Shown: positions 1 to 8,557, counted from the first letter of the stretch. The stretch is DNA of 52,625 bases from CAYURH01 sp964447105 (GCA_964447105.1 CAYURH010000006.1:1-52625), one strand, 5' to 3'. The notes: generated by a model from the sequence alone, not told the origin. Numbers and translations: made by a program.

Positions 1-49
1 CGGTTGCCGGGATGAAAACCCGGTGTCCTAACCATTAGACGATGGGGCC
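1..49 (-). tRNA. tRNA-Glu (anticodon UUC), 3' part cut by window edge
   Basis: Read on the minus strand from 49 downwards, the sequence forms the acceptor 5' strand GGCCCCA, a D arm, and an anticodon arm CCGGG/CCCGG with a seven-base loop. The loop places TTC at positions 34-36 (window 16-14), which decodes Glu. The T arm and acceptor 3' strand lie outside the window. Confidence 0.93.
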
Positions 50-60
50 AAAGCGGAGAA

Positions 61-208
61 AAATAAATTGTGCTTGCACAAATTTATTTTTCGAGCATTT
101 GGTCCGCATATCCGAAGGATATGGGGCCGTAACGCAGGAAAGATAAAAATGTGTTTGCATTTTATTTATTCCGAGCATTTGGCGCCCATATGTGCTTGCA
201 CATATGGG
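61..208. repeat. cluster of four hairpins with a repeated core and linker
   Basis: Four inverted repeats follow one another: 61-89 (12 bp stem with one bulge, CTTG loop), 107-123 (CATATCC GAA GGATATG), about 143-165 (imperfect, AT-rich) and 185-208 (perfect 10 bp stem, CTTG loop). Hairpins 1, 3 and 4 share a core close to TGTGCTTGCACA. The linker GAGCATTTGG occurs twice (about 93-102 and 173-182). The rest of 209-426 has one weaker hairpin near 219-245 and no supported gene. Function is unknown; it lies between the tRNA 5' end and the pyk promoter. Confidence 0.6.
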
Positions 209-424
209 TAGGTCCACAGCCGCACAAACAATTCTGCATGCGGTTGCTAAAAGGTGCGTACTCATTTACTCGAAATTTCGAACCCAGTTTTAGGGGCGAT
301 ACAAGCAAGAGTAAAAATTAGATCGGCCGAGACGTTGGCTATAAGCATTGCCTCTGCTGCTAACAGATACAAACTATACCAAATATCTCCAATTCCGTAA
401 AGAGTGCCATTATCCCCAAACTCT

Positions 425-432
425 GCTACGCT
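425..432 (+). promoter_or_regulatory. extended -10 promoter of pyk, leaderless type
   Basis: TGC-TACGCT ends 9 nt before the ATG at 442. No Shine-Dalgarno lies between them, so transcription probably starts at or next to the start codon. Confidence 0.55.
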
Positions 433-441
433 TTAAATAAC

Positions 442-1857
442 ATGCCTACGCTTAAAGTATTTAAACGCGCCAAGATTTTGGCCGGCATTGGCCCCGCTAC
501 GCATAGCTATGAGCATGTGCTGGATATGATTCACGCCGGGGTCAACGGCTACCGCATGAACTTTAGCCATGGTACACATGATGAGCGGGCCGAACAGTTA
601 GAGTGGATTCGTCGCGCCAGCCAAGAAACAGGCAAGCCGGTGGCGGTGGTGCAAGATTTGCAGGGGCCCAAAATCCGCCTGGGTGATTTCGAAGGCACTG
701 TACCGGTGCGCGAAGGCGAAGAATGGACGCTGGTGTATGGCAAAGCAGCGCAGGGTGATCATGAGCTGCCCATTCAGTATGACTTGAGCACTAAATGCCG
801 CGAAGGCGAACGCCTGTATATATTCGACGGCAAAGTGCGCGCCCAGATTACGCGTATCGAGCCGGGGCGCATGACTATTCGTATCCAAAACGACGGTATT
901 ATTATGGAGCGCAAAGGTGTAAACGTGCCCGATACTAGTTTTGGCGGCGATGTGCTGACGTCCAAAGATTTGACCGATATTGATTTTGGCGCCACGCGCG
1001 ATTTTGACTACGTGGCCATGAGTTTTGTGCAAACGAGCGATGATATTCGCCGTTTGCGGAGCGAACTGGATTCGCGCAATTACCATGCCAAAATTATTGC
1101 CAAAATCGAAACGCAATCTGCCGTACGCGAAGAAAACCTCGAAGCCATAATTATGGCGTCTGATGCCGTCATGGTGGCGCGCGGCGATTTGGCCATGGAA
1201 ACCAGCCCAGAAATCGTGCCGATTGTGCAGCGTCGCATCCTGGAATTAGCTCAAAAGCATGGCAAAATCAGCATTGTGGCCACACAAATGCTGGGCAGTA
1301 TGGTGCTCAATCCTGAACCGTCGCGCGCCGAAGTGAGCGATATCGCCACGGCTGTGATTAGCGGCGCTGACTGCCTGATGTTGAGCGACGAGACTGCCAA
1401 TGGTCGCTACCCCATTGAAGCAATCGCTGCTATGAAGCGGGTGATTTTATATACGCAGGAGCACGCACCGGTGGAGCCACTATTTTATAGTGAGCACAAT
1501 CAGACTATGCAAGACGCCATTAGCTCAGCGGTGATGACACTGGCGCATCAGATCGGCGCCGAAGCCATTATCTGCGGCACCAAAACGGGCGCCACCGCGC
1601 TGAGTATCGCCGCGCATCGCCCCAGTATGCCTATAATTTCTGTTACTTCTGATCCGCGTGTGGCGCAACAGCTTAGCCTGCTGTATGCCAACAAAAGTTA
1701 CTTACGCCCCGAGGGCGAAAAAGCTGGGCTCACACTGGCGCATGAACTTGTGGACCAAAATTTGCTGGAGCGTGGCAAACCTGTGGTGCTGGTGAGTGGA
1801 CGTCAACCTGGTCAAACGGGCGGCACCGATACCATCCGCGTACGCATACTCGAATAG
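442..1857 (+). CDS. pyk: pyruvate kinase
   Basis: Transfers phosphate from phosphoenolpyruvate to ADP in the last step of glycolysis (cytoplasm). The 471-residue product has the usual family length. Visible motifs are the N-terminal AKILAGIGPATHS strand (about 10-22), RMNFSHG (about 38-44), DLQGPKIRLGDF (about 72-83), the catalytic-lysine segment IIAKIETQ (about 222) and VARGDLAME (about 246). A C-terminal allosteric-type domain follows. The ATG at 442 is 9 nt after an extended -10. It heads a glycolytic group with pgk and tpiA, separated from them by unrelated minus-strand genes. A hairpin at 1861-1887 follows the stop. Confidence 0.96.
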   Translation: MPTLKVFKRAKILAGIGPATHSYEHVLDMIHAGVNGYRMNFSHGTHDERAEQLEWIRRASQETGKPVAVVQDLQGPKIRLGDFEGTVPVREGEEWTLVYGKAAQGDHELPIQYDLSTKCREGERLYIFDGKVRAQITRIEPGRMTIRIQNDGIIMERKGVNVPDTSFGGDVLTSKDLTDIDFGATRDFDYVAMSFVQTSDDIRRLRSELDSRNYHAKIIAKIETQSAVREENLEAIIMASDAVMVARGDLAMETSPEIVPIVQRRILELAQKHGKISIVATQMLGSMVLNPEPSRAEVSDIATAVISGADCLMLSDETANGRYPIEAIAAMKRVILYTQEHAPVEPLFYSEHNQTMQDAISSAVMTLAHQIGAEAIICGTKTGATALSIAAHRPSMPIISVTSDPRVAQQLSLLYANKSYLRPEGEKAGLTLAHELVDQNLLERGKPVVLVSGRQPGQTGGTDTIRVRILE

Positions 1858-1860
1858 AAG

Positions 1861-1887
1861 AAGCGGGGCCCAGTGCGGGCCCCGCTT
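1861..1887. terminator. perfect 11-bp hairpin between convergent genes
   Basis: AAGCGGGGCCC and its exact complement GGGCCCCGCTT flank a 5-nt loop, between the stops of pyk (+) and the 1895-2410 gene (-). Neither side has a U tract. It is probably a shared 3' end, but termination itself is inferred. Confidence 0.55.
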
Positions 1888-1894
1888 ACCTCGA

Positions 1895-2410
1895 TCATCG
1901 GCCGGTCAGGCTGCGGCAGTTGTACTTGCAGTCTGGTAGGTGCGCGAGACGAACCGTCTGTATCGCGTCTTCCCCGGGTACGCCGAGCTTGGCGTACCCG
2001 GCCAGGAATTCGGACCACGCCTGTTCGCTCGTCGGCGGCACACCCATGCGGAACACACAGCCCCACGCCCAGGCGTCCAACGCAGCCGCTTCGAGGTCGC
2101 GCAGGTTGAGGTGCGTGGTCATGATGATGGCCTGGGCGCCTTCGATAGTGAGGGGCTGTGGGCTAGTACGAGCATAGGCATATACCCATGCTGCCAGCCG
2201 ACTGGTGTGGACGGAATCGACAGTTTGCTCGGTGGGCCAGGCGAAGAGTTTGGCCGTATCGCGAGCCTCCTCGTCGGCTAGTGCGTTGGGGGTATTGCCT
2301 GTGCGTCGTATAGCGTCCTCGACTCGTTGCTCGCTCTCCGCTTGAAGTACCGCGCGCAGTGCGCGCACTGCTTCGAGCAGTACAACGGATCCTGGGCTGA
2401 TATCTACCAT
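1895..2410 (-). CDS. hypothetical protein, GC-rich accessory gene
   Basis: A 171-residue, mostly helical soluble protein of no recognised family. There is no signal peptide or membrane segment, and the C-terminal part holds two Cys (CKYNC). The ATG at 2410 is preceded on its strand by GAAGGAG with 7 nt spacing, a strong Shine-Dalgarno unlike the leaderless housekeeping genes. It is the last of three minus-strand genes (3570 to 1895) between pyk and pgk, each with its own leader and 3' hairpin. Codon usage is GC-rich. Function unknown. Confidence 0.72.
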   Translation of the reverse strand: MVDISPGSVVLLEAVRALRAVLQAESEQRVEDAIRRTGNTPNALADEEARDTAKLFAWPTEQTVDSVHTSRLAAWVYAYARTSPQPLTIEGAQAIIMTTHLNLRDLEAAALDAWAWGCVFRMGVPPTSEQAWSEFLAGYAKLGVPGEDAIQTVRLAHLPDCKYNCRSLTGR

Positions 2411-2489
2411 CGGTCACTCCTTCGAGATCGTGGTTGGCAATAGTAAATCATATTTCGAGGTAACTTGCAATTTGATAATGACATTCTTT

Positions 2490-2529
2490 TTTGCATGACA
2501 GCCGGCCGAGGGGCGGGCTGTCATGCAAA
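2490..2529. terminator. 14-bp perfect inverted repeat at the end of the 2521-3000 gene
   Basis: TTTGCATGACAGCC (2490-2503) pairs with GGCTGTCATGCAAA (2516-2529). The right arm contains the stop codon of the minus-strand gene. On the minus transcript it is followed by A residues rather than U, so it may act as an mRNA 3' hairpin or a U-less terminator. Confidence 0.5.
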
Positions 2530-3000
2530 CGTGGTGGCTTCGAGGCAGTGCTGGTCGTGGCGAGCTGCGCGACGCATGGAGTCCTGCAGCGCTACGCCTA
2601 GGTCGGCGCAGAGGCGGACATAGTCGTTGATGAGACTGTGCAATTCCGTCCACAACTCGAGGTCTTGGTGGTCGCCGTCGCAGTATTCTTCCCATACGAC
2701 GTCGATCATTGTTTCGGCCTGCGCCAGTCTATCGCGCGTCCATTCGACAAACCGACATGCTTTGTCGAAGCAGATGTGCGCTTTGTCGGCGTACTTGCGG
2801 ATGGACTCCACCACTTCCTTTTCGCGGTATAGCAAGTCCCCAGCAAAGTGGAGGGGCAGAGCGGTGAGAGGATAGGCGATTTCGTTTCCGCTGAGCTTGT
2901 AGCCCCAGTGGAGTTTCTGCGCCCCTTCTACTGCTGCTGCCAACGCCAGTGTTGCGGGGTCTGTGCGGACCACGATGTCGTCTGGCGGCTGGTAAGCCAC
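2521..3000 (-). CDS. hypothetical protein, GC-rich accessory gene
   Basis: A 159-residue, alpha-helical, acidic protein with several His and Cys (for example CFDKACRF, EEYCDGDHQD). No family is recognised and no export signal is seen. The start is GTG at 3000. GGAGGGAGG lies upstream on the same strand with about 9 nt spacing. It is the middle gene of the minus-strand trio between pyk and pgk. Hairpins at 3067-3089 (upstream side) and 2490-2529 (downstream side) suggest it is a separate transcription unit. Confidence 0.7.
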   Translation of the reverse strand: MAYQPPDDIVVRTDPATLALAAAVEGAQKLHWGYKLSGNEIAYPLTALPLHFAGDLLYREKEVVESIRKYADKAHICFDKACRFVEWTRDRLAQAETMIDVVWEEYCDGDHQDLELWTELHSLINDYVRLCADLGVALQDSMRRAARHDQHCLEATTFA

Positions 3001-3066
3001 GTGCGTTCGCCTCCCTCCGAGGTAAGTTCGTTATATCATATCTGTGTCGATAATGCTAGTTGTTTG

Positions 3067-3089
3067 GGGCGCGGCACTGGGCCGCGCCC
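3067..3089. terminator. 9-bp GC-rich hairpin after the 3094-3570 gene
   Basis: GGGCGCGGC and GCCGCGCCC are exact complements around a short loop, just past the minus-strand stop at 3094. No U tract follows. Confidence 0.5.
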
Positions 3090-3093
3090 TGTT

Positions 3094-3570
3094 CTACGAT
3101 CGTGAGCCCATGAATCTCTCTGCTTCCACGTGGAGCATGTTGTTGACGTACTCGGATGTTTCGGTGCGGGGAGTCAGATGGACGTAACTCATCCACATCT
3201 TGGTGGATAGGTCAAAGAGCATGCCGCTGCGGCTTCGCAAGTGCCTGTAGGCGGCCCGTCGCGAACCTTGGTAGTCCTGGGAGCGAAGTGTCCGATACCA
3301 GATTCGCACCAGCTCTTCTGGTATCATGATGATCCGTTTGTGGTGCACGCTTGATTCGGTGGCGATAGCCGCGACGATCGCTGCAACCGCCAAGACCGCT
3401 ATGGTTGTTTGGCCGATGGAACGCTCTTCGACGCTGAGTCCTACAAACAGCGTCGATATCATCGCCCCGACGCCGGCCGCTATCACCCAGGGCGTTATAT
3501 TCAAAAGTGCCATGAGAAAATAGTCGAAAACCCGAGCTTTTTCTCCTGGCACCGCTCGAAAGAAAAACAA
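3094..3570 (-). CDS. hypothetical membrane protein with two N-terminal helices
   Basis: A 158-residue protein. Two hydrophobic segments (about residues 18-44 and 57-72) are followed by a basic and polar C-terminal half that probably faces the cytoplasm. The chosen start is TTG at 3570, close behind AAGGAGG (about 4 nt spacing, somewhat short). A strong promoter lies upstream on the same strand (TTGAAA, 17 nt, TATAAA at 3599-3627). First of the minus-strand trio between pyk and pgk. No family recognised. Confidence 0.68.
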   Translation of the reverse strand: MFFFRAVPGEKARVFDYFLMALLNITPWVIAAGVGAMISTLFVGLSVEERSIGQTTIAVLAVAAIVAAIATESSVHHKRIIMIPEELVRIWYRTLRSQDYQGSRRAAYRHLRSRSGMLFDLSTKMWMSYVHLTPRTETSEYVNNMLHVEAERFMGSRS

Positions 3571-3598
3571 GACGCCTCCTTCGACAGTGAACTTTGTG

Positions 3599-3627
3599 TT
3601 TATATCATTTTTAAGTGCCTATTTCAA
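3599..3627 (-). promoter_or_regulatory. sigma70-type promoter for the 3094-3570 gene
   Basis: On the minus strand TTGAAA (3627-3622) is separated by exactly 17 nt from TATAAA (3604-3599). It overlaps the region just upstream of pgk, so the two genes diverge from here. Confidence 0.65.
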
Positions 3628-3665
3628 TCAATGCGTCTAGTGCTTGCTTATGCTTAAATAAACGT

Positions 3666-4892
3666 ATGAGCTTTGCCAAAAAAACGATTCGAGATGTGCC
3701 TATCGAACACAAAACAGTGCTCGTGCGCGCCGACTACAACGTGCCGCTGAACGACGCCGGCGAAATAGATGACGATTATCGCCTGACGCAATCGTTGCCC
3801 ACACTACAATATCTTATAAAAGCTGGCTGCAAAGTGATCGTGTGCTCACACCTGGGTCGACCCGACGGCAAGGTTAATCACAAAGAGAGCTTAGAGCCAG
3901 TAGCCGTGCGTCTGGGTGAGCTACTCAAACAGCCCGTGGCGTTTATACCAGACTGTATTGGTGATCGCGTCAAAGTGGCGGCTAGTAAATTGCCAGCCGG
4001 TGGTGTGTTGCTGCTAGAAAACCTGCGCTTTCACGCCCAAGAAGAAGCCAATGACAAGACATTTGCACAACACTTAGCCAAAGACACCGGCGCCCAATAT
4101 TTTGTGCAAGACGGCTTTGGTGTGGTGCATCGCGCGCATGCCAGCACCGACGCTATTACGCATTTTTTGCCGAGCGTGGCTGGTTTGTTGATCGAAAAAG
4201 AAGTCAGCACCATTGCACGGTCCATGCATCACCCCGAGCGTCCATTGGTGGCAGTGATGGGTGGCGCAAAAGTGAGTGACAAGATCAAAGTATTGGAGCG
4301 TTTCATCGGTATTGCCGACCAACTGATTATCGGTGGCGCCATGGCCAACACGTTTTTCAAATACAAAGGCATGAATATTGGCAAAAGTGTCTTCGAATCA
4401 GGCCAAGAAGCCGAGCTAGACCGCATATATGAATTGGCCAAACAAAAAGTAGGCGCTGAGCGTGTTGATGATTTTCTACTGCTCGCTACCGACGCCGTGG
4501 TGGCCGACAAAATCGAACCCAAAGCCCATGCGTTCACCGTGGCGCTGGGCGATATTACGCCCCCTGAATACATATTGGACATGGGGCCCAAAAGCATCGC
4601 AGCCATGCTCCAGCACGTGCGCGGCGCGGCTATGGTGATCTGGAACGGCACCTTGGGTTACGCCGAATATCCGGCATTTGCCGTGGGCTCGGCCAAGTTG
4701 GCGCAGGCGCTGGCTGACCAAAAACATCACACGTTTAGTTTGATTGGCGGCGGCGACACTGCTGATTTCGCCCTGCACTGGGACAAACAAAAAGGTGGCA
4801 GTTTCGGCCATGTGTCTACTGGCGGCGGCGCCAGTATGGAGCTGATGTCGGGCAAAAAACTGCCTGGTGTTGAAGCGTTGATGGATAAGTAA
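3666..4892 (+). CDS. pgk: phosphoglycerate kinase
   Basis: Makes ATP and 3-phosphoglycerate from 1,3-bisphosphoglycerate in glycolysis (cytoplasm). The 408-residue product covers both PGK lobes: VLVRADYNVPLN at the N terminus, CSHLGRPDGK, LLLENLRFH, VAVMGGAKVSDKI in the hinge and SLIGGGDTADF / HVSTGGGASMEL at the nucleotide-binding C terminus. The start at 3666 (MSFAKK) was chosen over the ATG at 3615 because it matches the family N terminus and follows TATGCT by 11 nt, with no Shine-Dalgarno. A hairpin at 4900-4930 ends the unit. Confidence 0.96.
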   Translation: MSFAKKTIRDVPIEHKTVLVRADYNVPLNDAGEIDDDYRLTQSLPTLQYLIKAGCKVIVCSHLGRPDGKVNHKESLEPVAVRLGELLKQPVAFIPDCIGDRVKVAASKLPAGGVLLLENLRFHAQEEANDKTFAQHLAKDTGAQYFVQDGFGVVHRAHASTDAITHFLPSVAGLLIEKEVSTIARSMHHPERPLVAVMGGAKVSDKIKVLERFIGIADQLIIGGAMANTFFKYKGMNIGKSVFESGQEAELDRIYELAKQKVGAERVDDFLLLATDAVVADKIEPKAHAFTVALGDITPPEYILDMGPKSIAAMLQHVRGAAMVIWNGTLGYAEYPAFAVGSAKLAQALADQKHHTFSLIGGGDTADFALHWDKQKGGSFGHVSTGGGASMELMSGKKLPGVEALMDK

Positions 4893-4899
4893 TTGTTGG

Positions 4900-4930
4900 C
4901 CAGGCGGCCGGCACGGAGCCGACCGCCTGG
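4900..4930. terminator. terminator between pgk and the convergent secreted-protein gene
   Basis: CCAGGCGG...CCGCCTGG, extended inside by CGGC/GCCG, followed on the plus strand by TTTGTTG. It probably serves pgk and also the convergent minus gene. Confidence 0.65.
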
Positions 4931-4940
4931 TTTGTTGCAG

Positions 4941-5333
4941 CTAGCAGGCGACGGGCTGGTTCAGCGTCGTCAGCACATCCCACTTGTTGTGTTTGTCGTC
5001 GCCCAGGCGCACGACAAACGTCCACGTGGCGTTGTCCAGTGGCCCGTAGTTGCGGACCTCCGGTACGCCGTTGTGGGTGCGGGCCAGGTCCCCGAACACC
5101 TCGTCGCCGTTGCGGAACACGGCGACCCGCCAGTCGGCCGTGAAGCCCGACTGGTAGGTGATGGCGAGTTGCCCACCGGTGCCGTTCTCGGTGGTCGAGC
5201 ATTCCAGGTACGTAATGCTCGCCGAGGCATCGTGGCTGGGCCCCTGTGCGACAGCCGGCGTGGCTGTCACCAGGCTGAGACTCAATGCGGCACAGAGTAC
5301 CGCGAAGATTCTCAGACAGTTTCCGAATCGCAT
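4941..5333 (-). CDS. small secreted protein
   Basis: A 130-residue precursor. A signal peptide (basic MRFGNCLR, then a hydrophobic run, then TPAVAQ) gives a mature protein of about 100 residues with one Cys near its start (YLECSTT) and one at its very end (PVAC), possibly disulphide-bonded. The start at 5333 was preferred to an upstream ATG at 5372 because AAAGGA lies 8 nt before it and the signal peptide begins there. A promoter (TTGTGA, 16 nt, TATGAT) is readable upstream on the minus strand. The gene sits between pgk and tpiA. No family recognised. Confidence 0.75.
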   Translation of the reverse strand: MRFGNCLRIFAVLCAALSLSLVTATPAVAQGPSHDASASITYLECSTTENGTGGQLAITYQSGFTADWRVAVFRNGDEVFGDLARTHNGVPEVRNYGPLDNATWTFVVRLGDDKHNKWDVLTTLNQPVAC

Positions 5334-5465
5334 AGAGCGATCCTTTCGTGAGAGCGCGCAGGTCGCGCGCATGCAACGAACATCATATCAGTCGAGACCT
5401 AAATCACAAAACAGCAATATACCAATGACACCGCTTATGCTAAGCTAATAAAAAGTAGGACATTT

Positions 5466-6233
5466 ATGGCCAAAAAGTTACTGGTTGCAAACTGGAAGAT
5501 GCATTTTACGGTGGGCGAAGCCAGCCTGTATTTGCATAAACTGCAAGAACGCGTGGTGGCTCGCAAAACTACCGAAGTTGTGCTGTGCCCCAACATGCTC
5601 ACATTGCAGTCGCTCAGTTTGCAGATCGATCGTCGCAAATTCCGTATGGGCGCCCAGAACTGCTATTTTCAAGACGAGGGCGCATTTACCGGTGAAGTTT
5701 CGGCCACCATGCTGCGTAGCCTAGTAGATTATGTGCTGGTGGGTCATAGTGAACGCCGCCATATATTCAACGAAGACAACAAACTGATCCGCCAAAAAGT
5801 TCAAGCCGTGGTACGCAACGGCATGCAGCCTATCCTATGTGTCGGCGAAACACGCCAAGAACGGGTAGAAGGCGACACCATGCACGTGCTGCATGATCAA
5901 GTCACCTCCGGCCTGGCCAACATTACTTCAGCCGAAATCGACCGAGTGGTACTGGCTTATGAGCCCGTCTGGGCCATCGGTACTGGCGATTACGACAAAG
6001 CCGACGACGCTGTGCAGGCCATCAAATATATCCGCAAAAACGTCGAAGCCATGTTTGGCAAAAAAGCCGCAGCCGAAGTGCGCATATTGTACGGCGGAAG
6101 CGTCAATGGTGACGACGCTGGTGGCTACCTGGTGGCAGAAGGGGTCAATGGTCTCCTTATCGGCGGGGCAAGCCTCAAGGCAGATGTATTCGCGCAAATT
6201 GTGGCTAGAGCACACGAACTGGAATCGGCATAA
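5466..6233 (+). CDS. tpiA: triosephosphate isomerase
   Basis: Interconverts dihydroxyacetone phosphate and glyceraldehyde 3-phosphate (glycolysis, cytoplasm). The 255-residue TIM barrel has all catalytic elements: Lys in VANWKM (about 11), His in VGHSERR (about 95), and the catalytic Glu and mobile loop in AYEPVWAIGTG (about 165-175). The phosphate-binding LYGGSVN and LLIGGASL follow. ATG at 5466, about 25 nt downstream of TATGCT, with a weak AAGTAGGA. It is followed by 6250-7431 with a 16-nt gap, probably co-transcribed. Confidence 0.97.
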   Translation: MAKKLLVANWKMHFTVGEASLYLHKLQERVVARKTTEVVLCPNMLTLQSLSLQIDRRKFRMGAQNCYFQDEGAFTGEVSATMLRSLVDYVLVGHSERRHIFNEDNKLIRQKVQAVVRNGMQPILCVGETRQERVEGDTMHVLHDQVTSGLANITSAEIDRVVLAYEPVWAIGTGDYDKADDAVQAIKYIRKNVEAMFGKKAAAEVRILYGGSVNGDDAGGYLVAEGVNGLLIGGASLKADVFAQIVARAHELESA

Positions 6234-6249
6234 CTAAAAGGGGTGGCAC

Positions 6250-7431
6250 GTGGCAGACGAACTGGATTTTGACGAACTACATAGCGCAGTGAACGAGCTG
6301 ATGAGCCAGCGCGGTAAAAGACGCGCCCCCAAAGCTGCCGCTGAAGCGCCTCAACCGGTCGTAGCGCCCACGCCTGCTGCTGTCGAAACGCCTAAACCGG
6401 CACCCAAACCAGCTGATGATGGCCTAGTGAAAATCACCGTCAAACGCCCTACACCCACCCTGAGTGTCCCTCCGCGCCAACGCGGCAGCGCTATGGATAT
6501 TATTTCTGCTCCCGCCCCTGTGGCGCCGCCATCTGCTCGCGCCAATCGCACTGCCCCCACCCTGAAACCCACCCAGGATGTAGAGCCTGAAAAACCTCAG
6601 CCCACTACCACGCCGCATCGTGTGCCAGCAGCCATGGAGCCAGATGACGATGTGCTGTCGTCGCTGAATATGCAAGACGAAAGTGACGTCCCGTCTGGCG
6701 CGCCCAAGCCCAAAGAATCAGACAAATCAAAAGATGTCGACGTATGGCCCGATCCGCTGGATTACCACGGTTTCAAAGAGGATGGGCAAGAAAACACTAT
6801 CCCTGCGCCCAAAGAGTTGCCGCAAGAAAAAGAAATAGCCGCCACCCACGATCCACTTCTCGATGAATCCGATGAGCCGGAAACGCCCCCATCACCAGCT
6901 GAGCCGGCGCCGACTATGACCGCCGAGCGGCCCGAAGGTTCACCATTTATAGACACCAAAGTAGAAAAACGTCCTCTTGGCGCTTACGCTGCCTCGCCCA
7001 AAGAAGACCCCGCGCCAGCGCCGGCCCCAGAACCCGCGTCTACACCCAAAGCTGCTGATAAAACAGCTGCTCCAGCGCCCGACGTCGCCGCCCTGTCGCC
7101 CCAACCCAAAGAGCTGAGCCCAGAGGTCGTAGCCGTCGAAAGCGCCGATGCCGACAATACTCCTGCGGATGGTGGCGACGTAAACGCCGTGCGCCAAATG
7201 GCCATCACCCCCCAGTACAAAACGCACGACAAAGAGCCCAGTCAGGCCGAGCGCCCCGTATTTGACACCAAAGAATACCATCCGCCCATCGACCCCAGCA
7301 CTGCCCACAAACCCGCGTCCAAACATGGCTCAGTTGGCCTGCTCATCATGCTGGCTATCCTTGTGCTCGTAGCTCTGGGTATCGGCATATTGTGGATGAC
7401 GGGTATGCTTGACCTATCTAAATATATATAG
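6250..7431 (+). CDS. disordered Pro/Ala-rich protein with C-terminal membrane anchor
   Basis: A 393-residue protein. A short charged N-terminal segment (about 1-25) is followed by roughly 330 residues of low-complexity Pro/Ala/Glu/Lys sequence. One transmembrane helix lies near the C terminus (about 366-388, LLIMLAILVLVALGIGIL). This topology suggests a tail-anchored protein with a long cytoplasmic linker. The GTG start at 6250 follows AAAGGGG. It is likely in one operon with tpiA. No enzymatic motif is seen; a scaffolding role would be speculation. Confidence 0.75.
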   Translation: MADELDFDELHSAVNELMSQRGKRRAPKAAAEAPQPVVAPTPAAVETPKPAPKPADDGLVKITVKRPTPTLSVPPRQRGSAMDIISAPAPVAPPSARANRTAPTLKPTQDVEPEKPQPTTTPHRVPAAMEPDDDVLSSLNMQDESDVPSGAPKPKESDKSKDVDVWPDPLDYHGFKEDGQENTIPAPKELPQEKEIAATHDPLLDESDEPETPPSPAEPAPTMTAERPEGSPFIDTKVEKRPLGAYAASPKEDPAPAPAPEPASTPKAADKTAAPAPDVAALSPQPKELSPEVVAVESADADNTPADGGDVNAVRQMAITPQYKTHDKEPSQAERPVFDTKEYHPPIDPSTAHKPASKHGSVGLLIMLAILVLVALGIGILWMTGMLDLSKYI

Positions 7432-7432
7432 C

Positions 7433-7460
7433 TTGATTATTATTTTGTTTTTGCTATAGT
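7433..7460 (+). promoter_or_regulatory. promoter of first HbpS-like gene
   Basis: TTGATT (7433-7438), 16 nt, TATAGT (7455-7460) preceded by TGC. The leader then forms a GGCCGG/CCGGCC hairpin (7473-7491). Confidence 0.65.
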
Positions 7461-7513
7461 TGGTTCTCGAGTGGCCGGCACCCGACCGGCCCCAAGTCCA
7501 GAAGTGGAGCGAC

Positions 7514-8446
7514 ATGCGTCGCATTCTCGTTTTGACCGCCGGTGAGGCGAAGGCGCTGGTTGCCAGCGCCGTTCGTATCGCCGGCGAGCGGGGTATCCCC
7601 GTTGCCGCTGCGGTCGTCGGCCTCGATGGAGGCCTGTTGGCCTTCGAGAGGGCCGAAGGAGCCACCACGCTGTTCGCCGATGCGGCGACCCTGAAGGCTC
7701 GTACCGCCATCAAGTTTGGCGGCACGACGGCTCAGTTCGGCGACTACGCCGAGTGGGACGAAACCGGCCTCCTCGGTGTCGCGCCGCTCGGCGGTCTCAC
7801 CTGGGCCGGTGGCATCTGCGTGGTCGTCGACGGCCAGCTGGTCGCCGGCCTGGGCGTCTCCGGCGCCCAGGAGGGCCAGGAAGACGAGGAGATCGCCAAC
7901 CTGGCCGTCGCCGAGCAGGACTTCCAGATCGAAGGCGCGGGGGAACCCGAGCCCGAGAGAGAACTCGCCCGACTCGATATGTTCGCGGCCGACGACGCCC
8001 CGGCCTCGGGCCTCGGCGGACTGGCGGAGGACCAGCCGGCCGACGGTGACCTTACCGCCACCCAGTCGTTGCCGGAGGTCGACCCCACGTCCAGCGACCT
8101 GCGGGGCGGACAGGACGGGCTTCCGGCTGGCGGCCACGCGGCCGCACACCGGCTGGTCGGTGATGAGCAGGGCGAGCAGGTCGACACCGACGGTGGCCCG
8201 ACCGATCGGGCGCTGCACGAGGTCTACCGTAACGGCCCTCCGCCGTCCAACTACCCGTTGTCCACCTCCACCAGTTCGGTCGAGGGAGCGGCGCCGAGCG
8301 TCGACACTTCCGACACCCTCGGTGACGGTGGTCCGGCGGCCCCGGCCACCGAACCGTTCGGCGGCGCATCCGCGTACCCCGCGGTCGACTTCGACCAGCA
8401 GGGCGGCCACGTCGGCCAGCGGCGGGATCCCGGCCAGCACGACTGA
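7514..8446 (+). CDS. HbpS/GlcG-like (haem-degrading fold) protein with long acidic tail
   Basis: 310 residues. Residues about 5-135 match the GlcG/HbpS family (PF03928 type): LTAGEAKALVASAV helix, IPVAAAVVGLDGGLLAFERAEGA, KARTAIKFGG, then GGICVVVDGQLVAGLGVSGAQ followed by EDEEIA. The remaining ~175 residues are acidic, low-complexity and probably disordered. The start at 7514 (MRRILV) was chosen because GGAG precedes it; the longer frame from 7460 begins inside the -10 box. It is the first of three related tandem genes, each with its own promoter and terminator. Family members bind haem or small ligands; the ligand here is unknown. Confidence 0.8.
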   Translation: MRRILVLTAGEAKALVASAVRIAGERGIPVAAAVVGLDGGLLAFERAEGATTLFADAATLKARTAIKFGGTTAQFGDYAEWDETGLLGVAPLGGLTWAGGICVVVDGQLVAGLGVSGAQEGQEDEEIANLAVAEQDFQIEGAGEPEPERELARLDMFAADDAPASGLGGLAEDQPADGDLTATQSLPEVDPTSSDLRGGQDGLPAGGHAAAHRLVGDEQGEQVDTDGGPTDRALHEVYRNGPPPSNYPLSTSTSSVEGAAPSVDTSDTLGDGGPAAPATEPFGGASAYPAVDFDQQGGHVGQRRDPGQHD

Positions 8447-8484
8447 TCCACCAGTACAAGCGGTGGTGCACTACGCCCCCGAAC

Positions 8485-8517
8485 GAGCCCCCGGCGCGTT
8501 CCGGGGGCTCTTCTTTT
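8485..8517 (+). terminator. rho-independent terminator
   Basis: GAGCCCCCGG (8485-8494) pairs with CCGGGGGCTC (8501-8510) around CGCGTT, followed by TTCTTTT. Confidence 0.9.
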
Positions 8518-8529
8518 AGTCTTATATAG

Positions 8530-8557
8530 TTGAACAATCTGATAATCCTGTTATAAT
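8530..8557 (+). promoter_or_regulatory. promoter of second HbpS-like gene
   Basis: TTGAAC (8530-8535), 16 nt, TATAAT (8552-8557) with a TGT extension. The leader starts with GAGTGGGCCG and a GGGCCG/CGGCCC hairpin (8570-8589), resembling the leader of the first gene. Confidence 0.75.

Noticed and set aside
7454..8440. Long minus-strand frame opposite the first HbpS-like gene
   Set aside because: It mirrors a GC-rich gene; the plus strand has promoter, ribosome site, family motifs and terminator.
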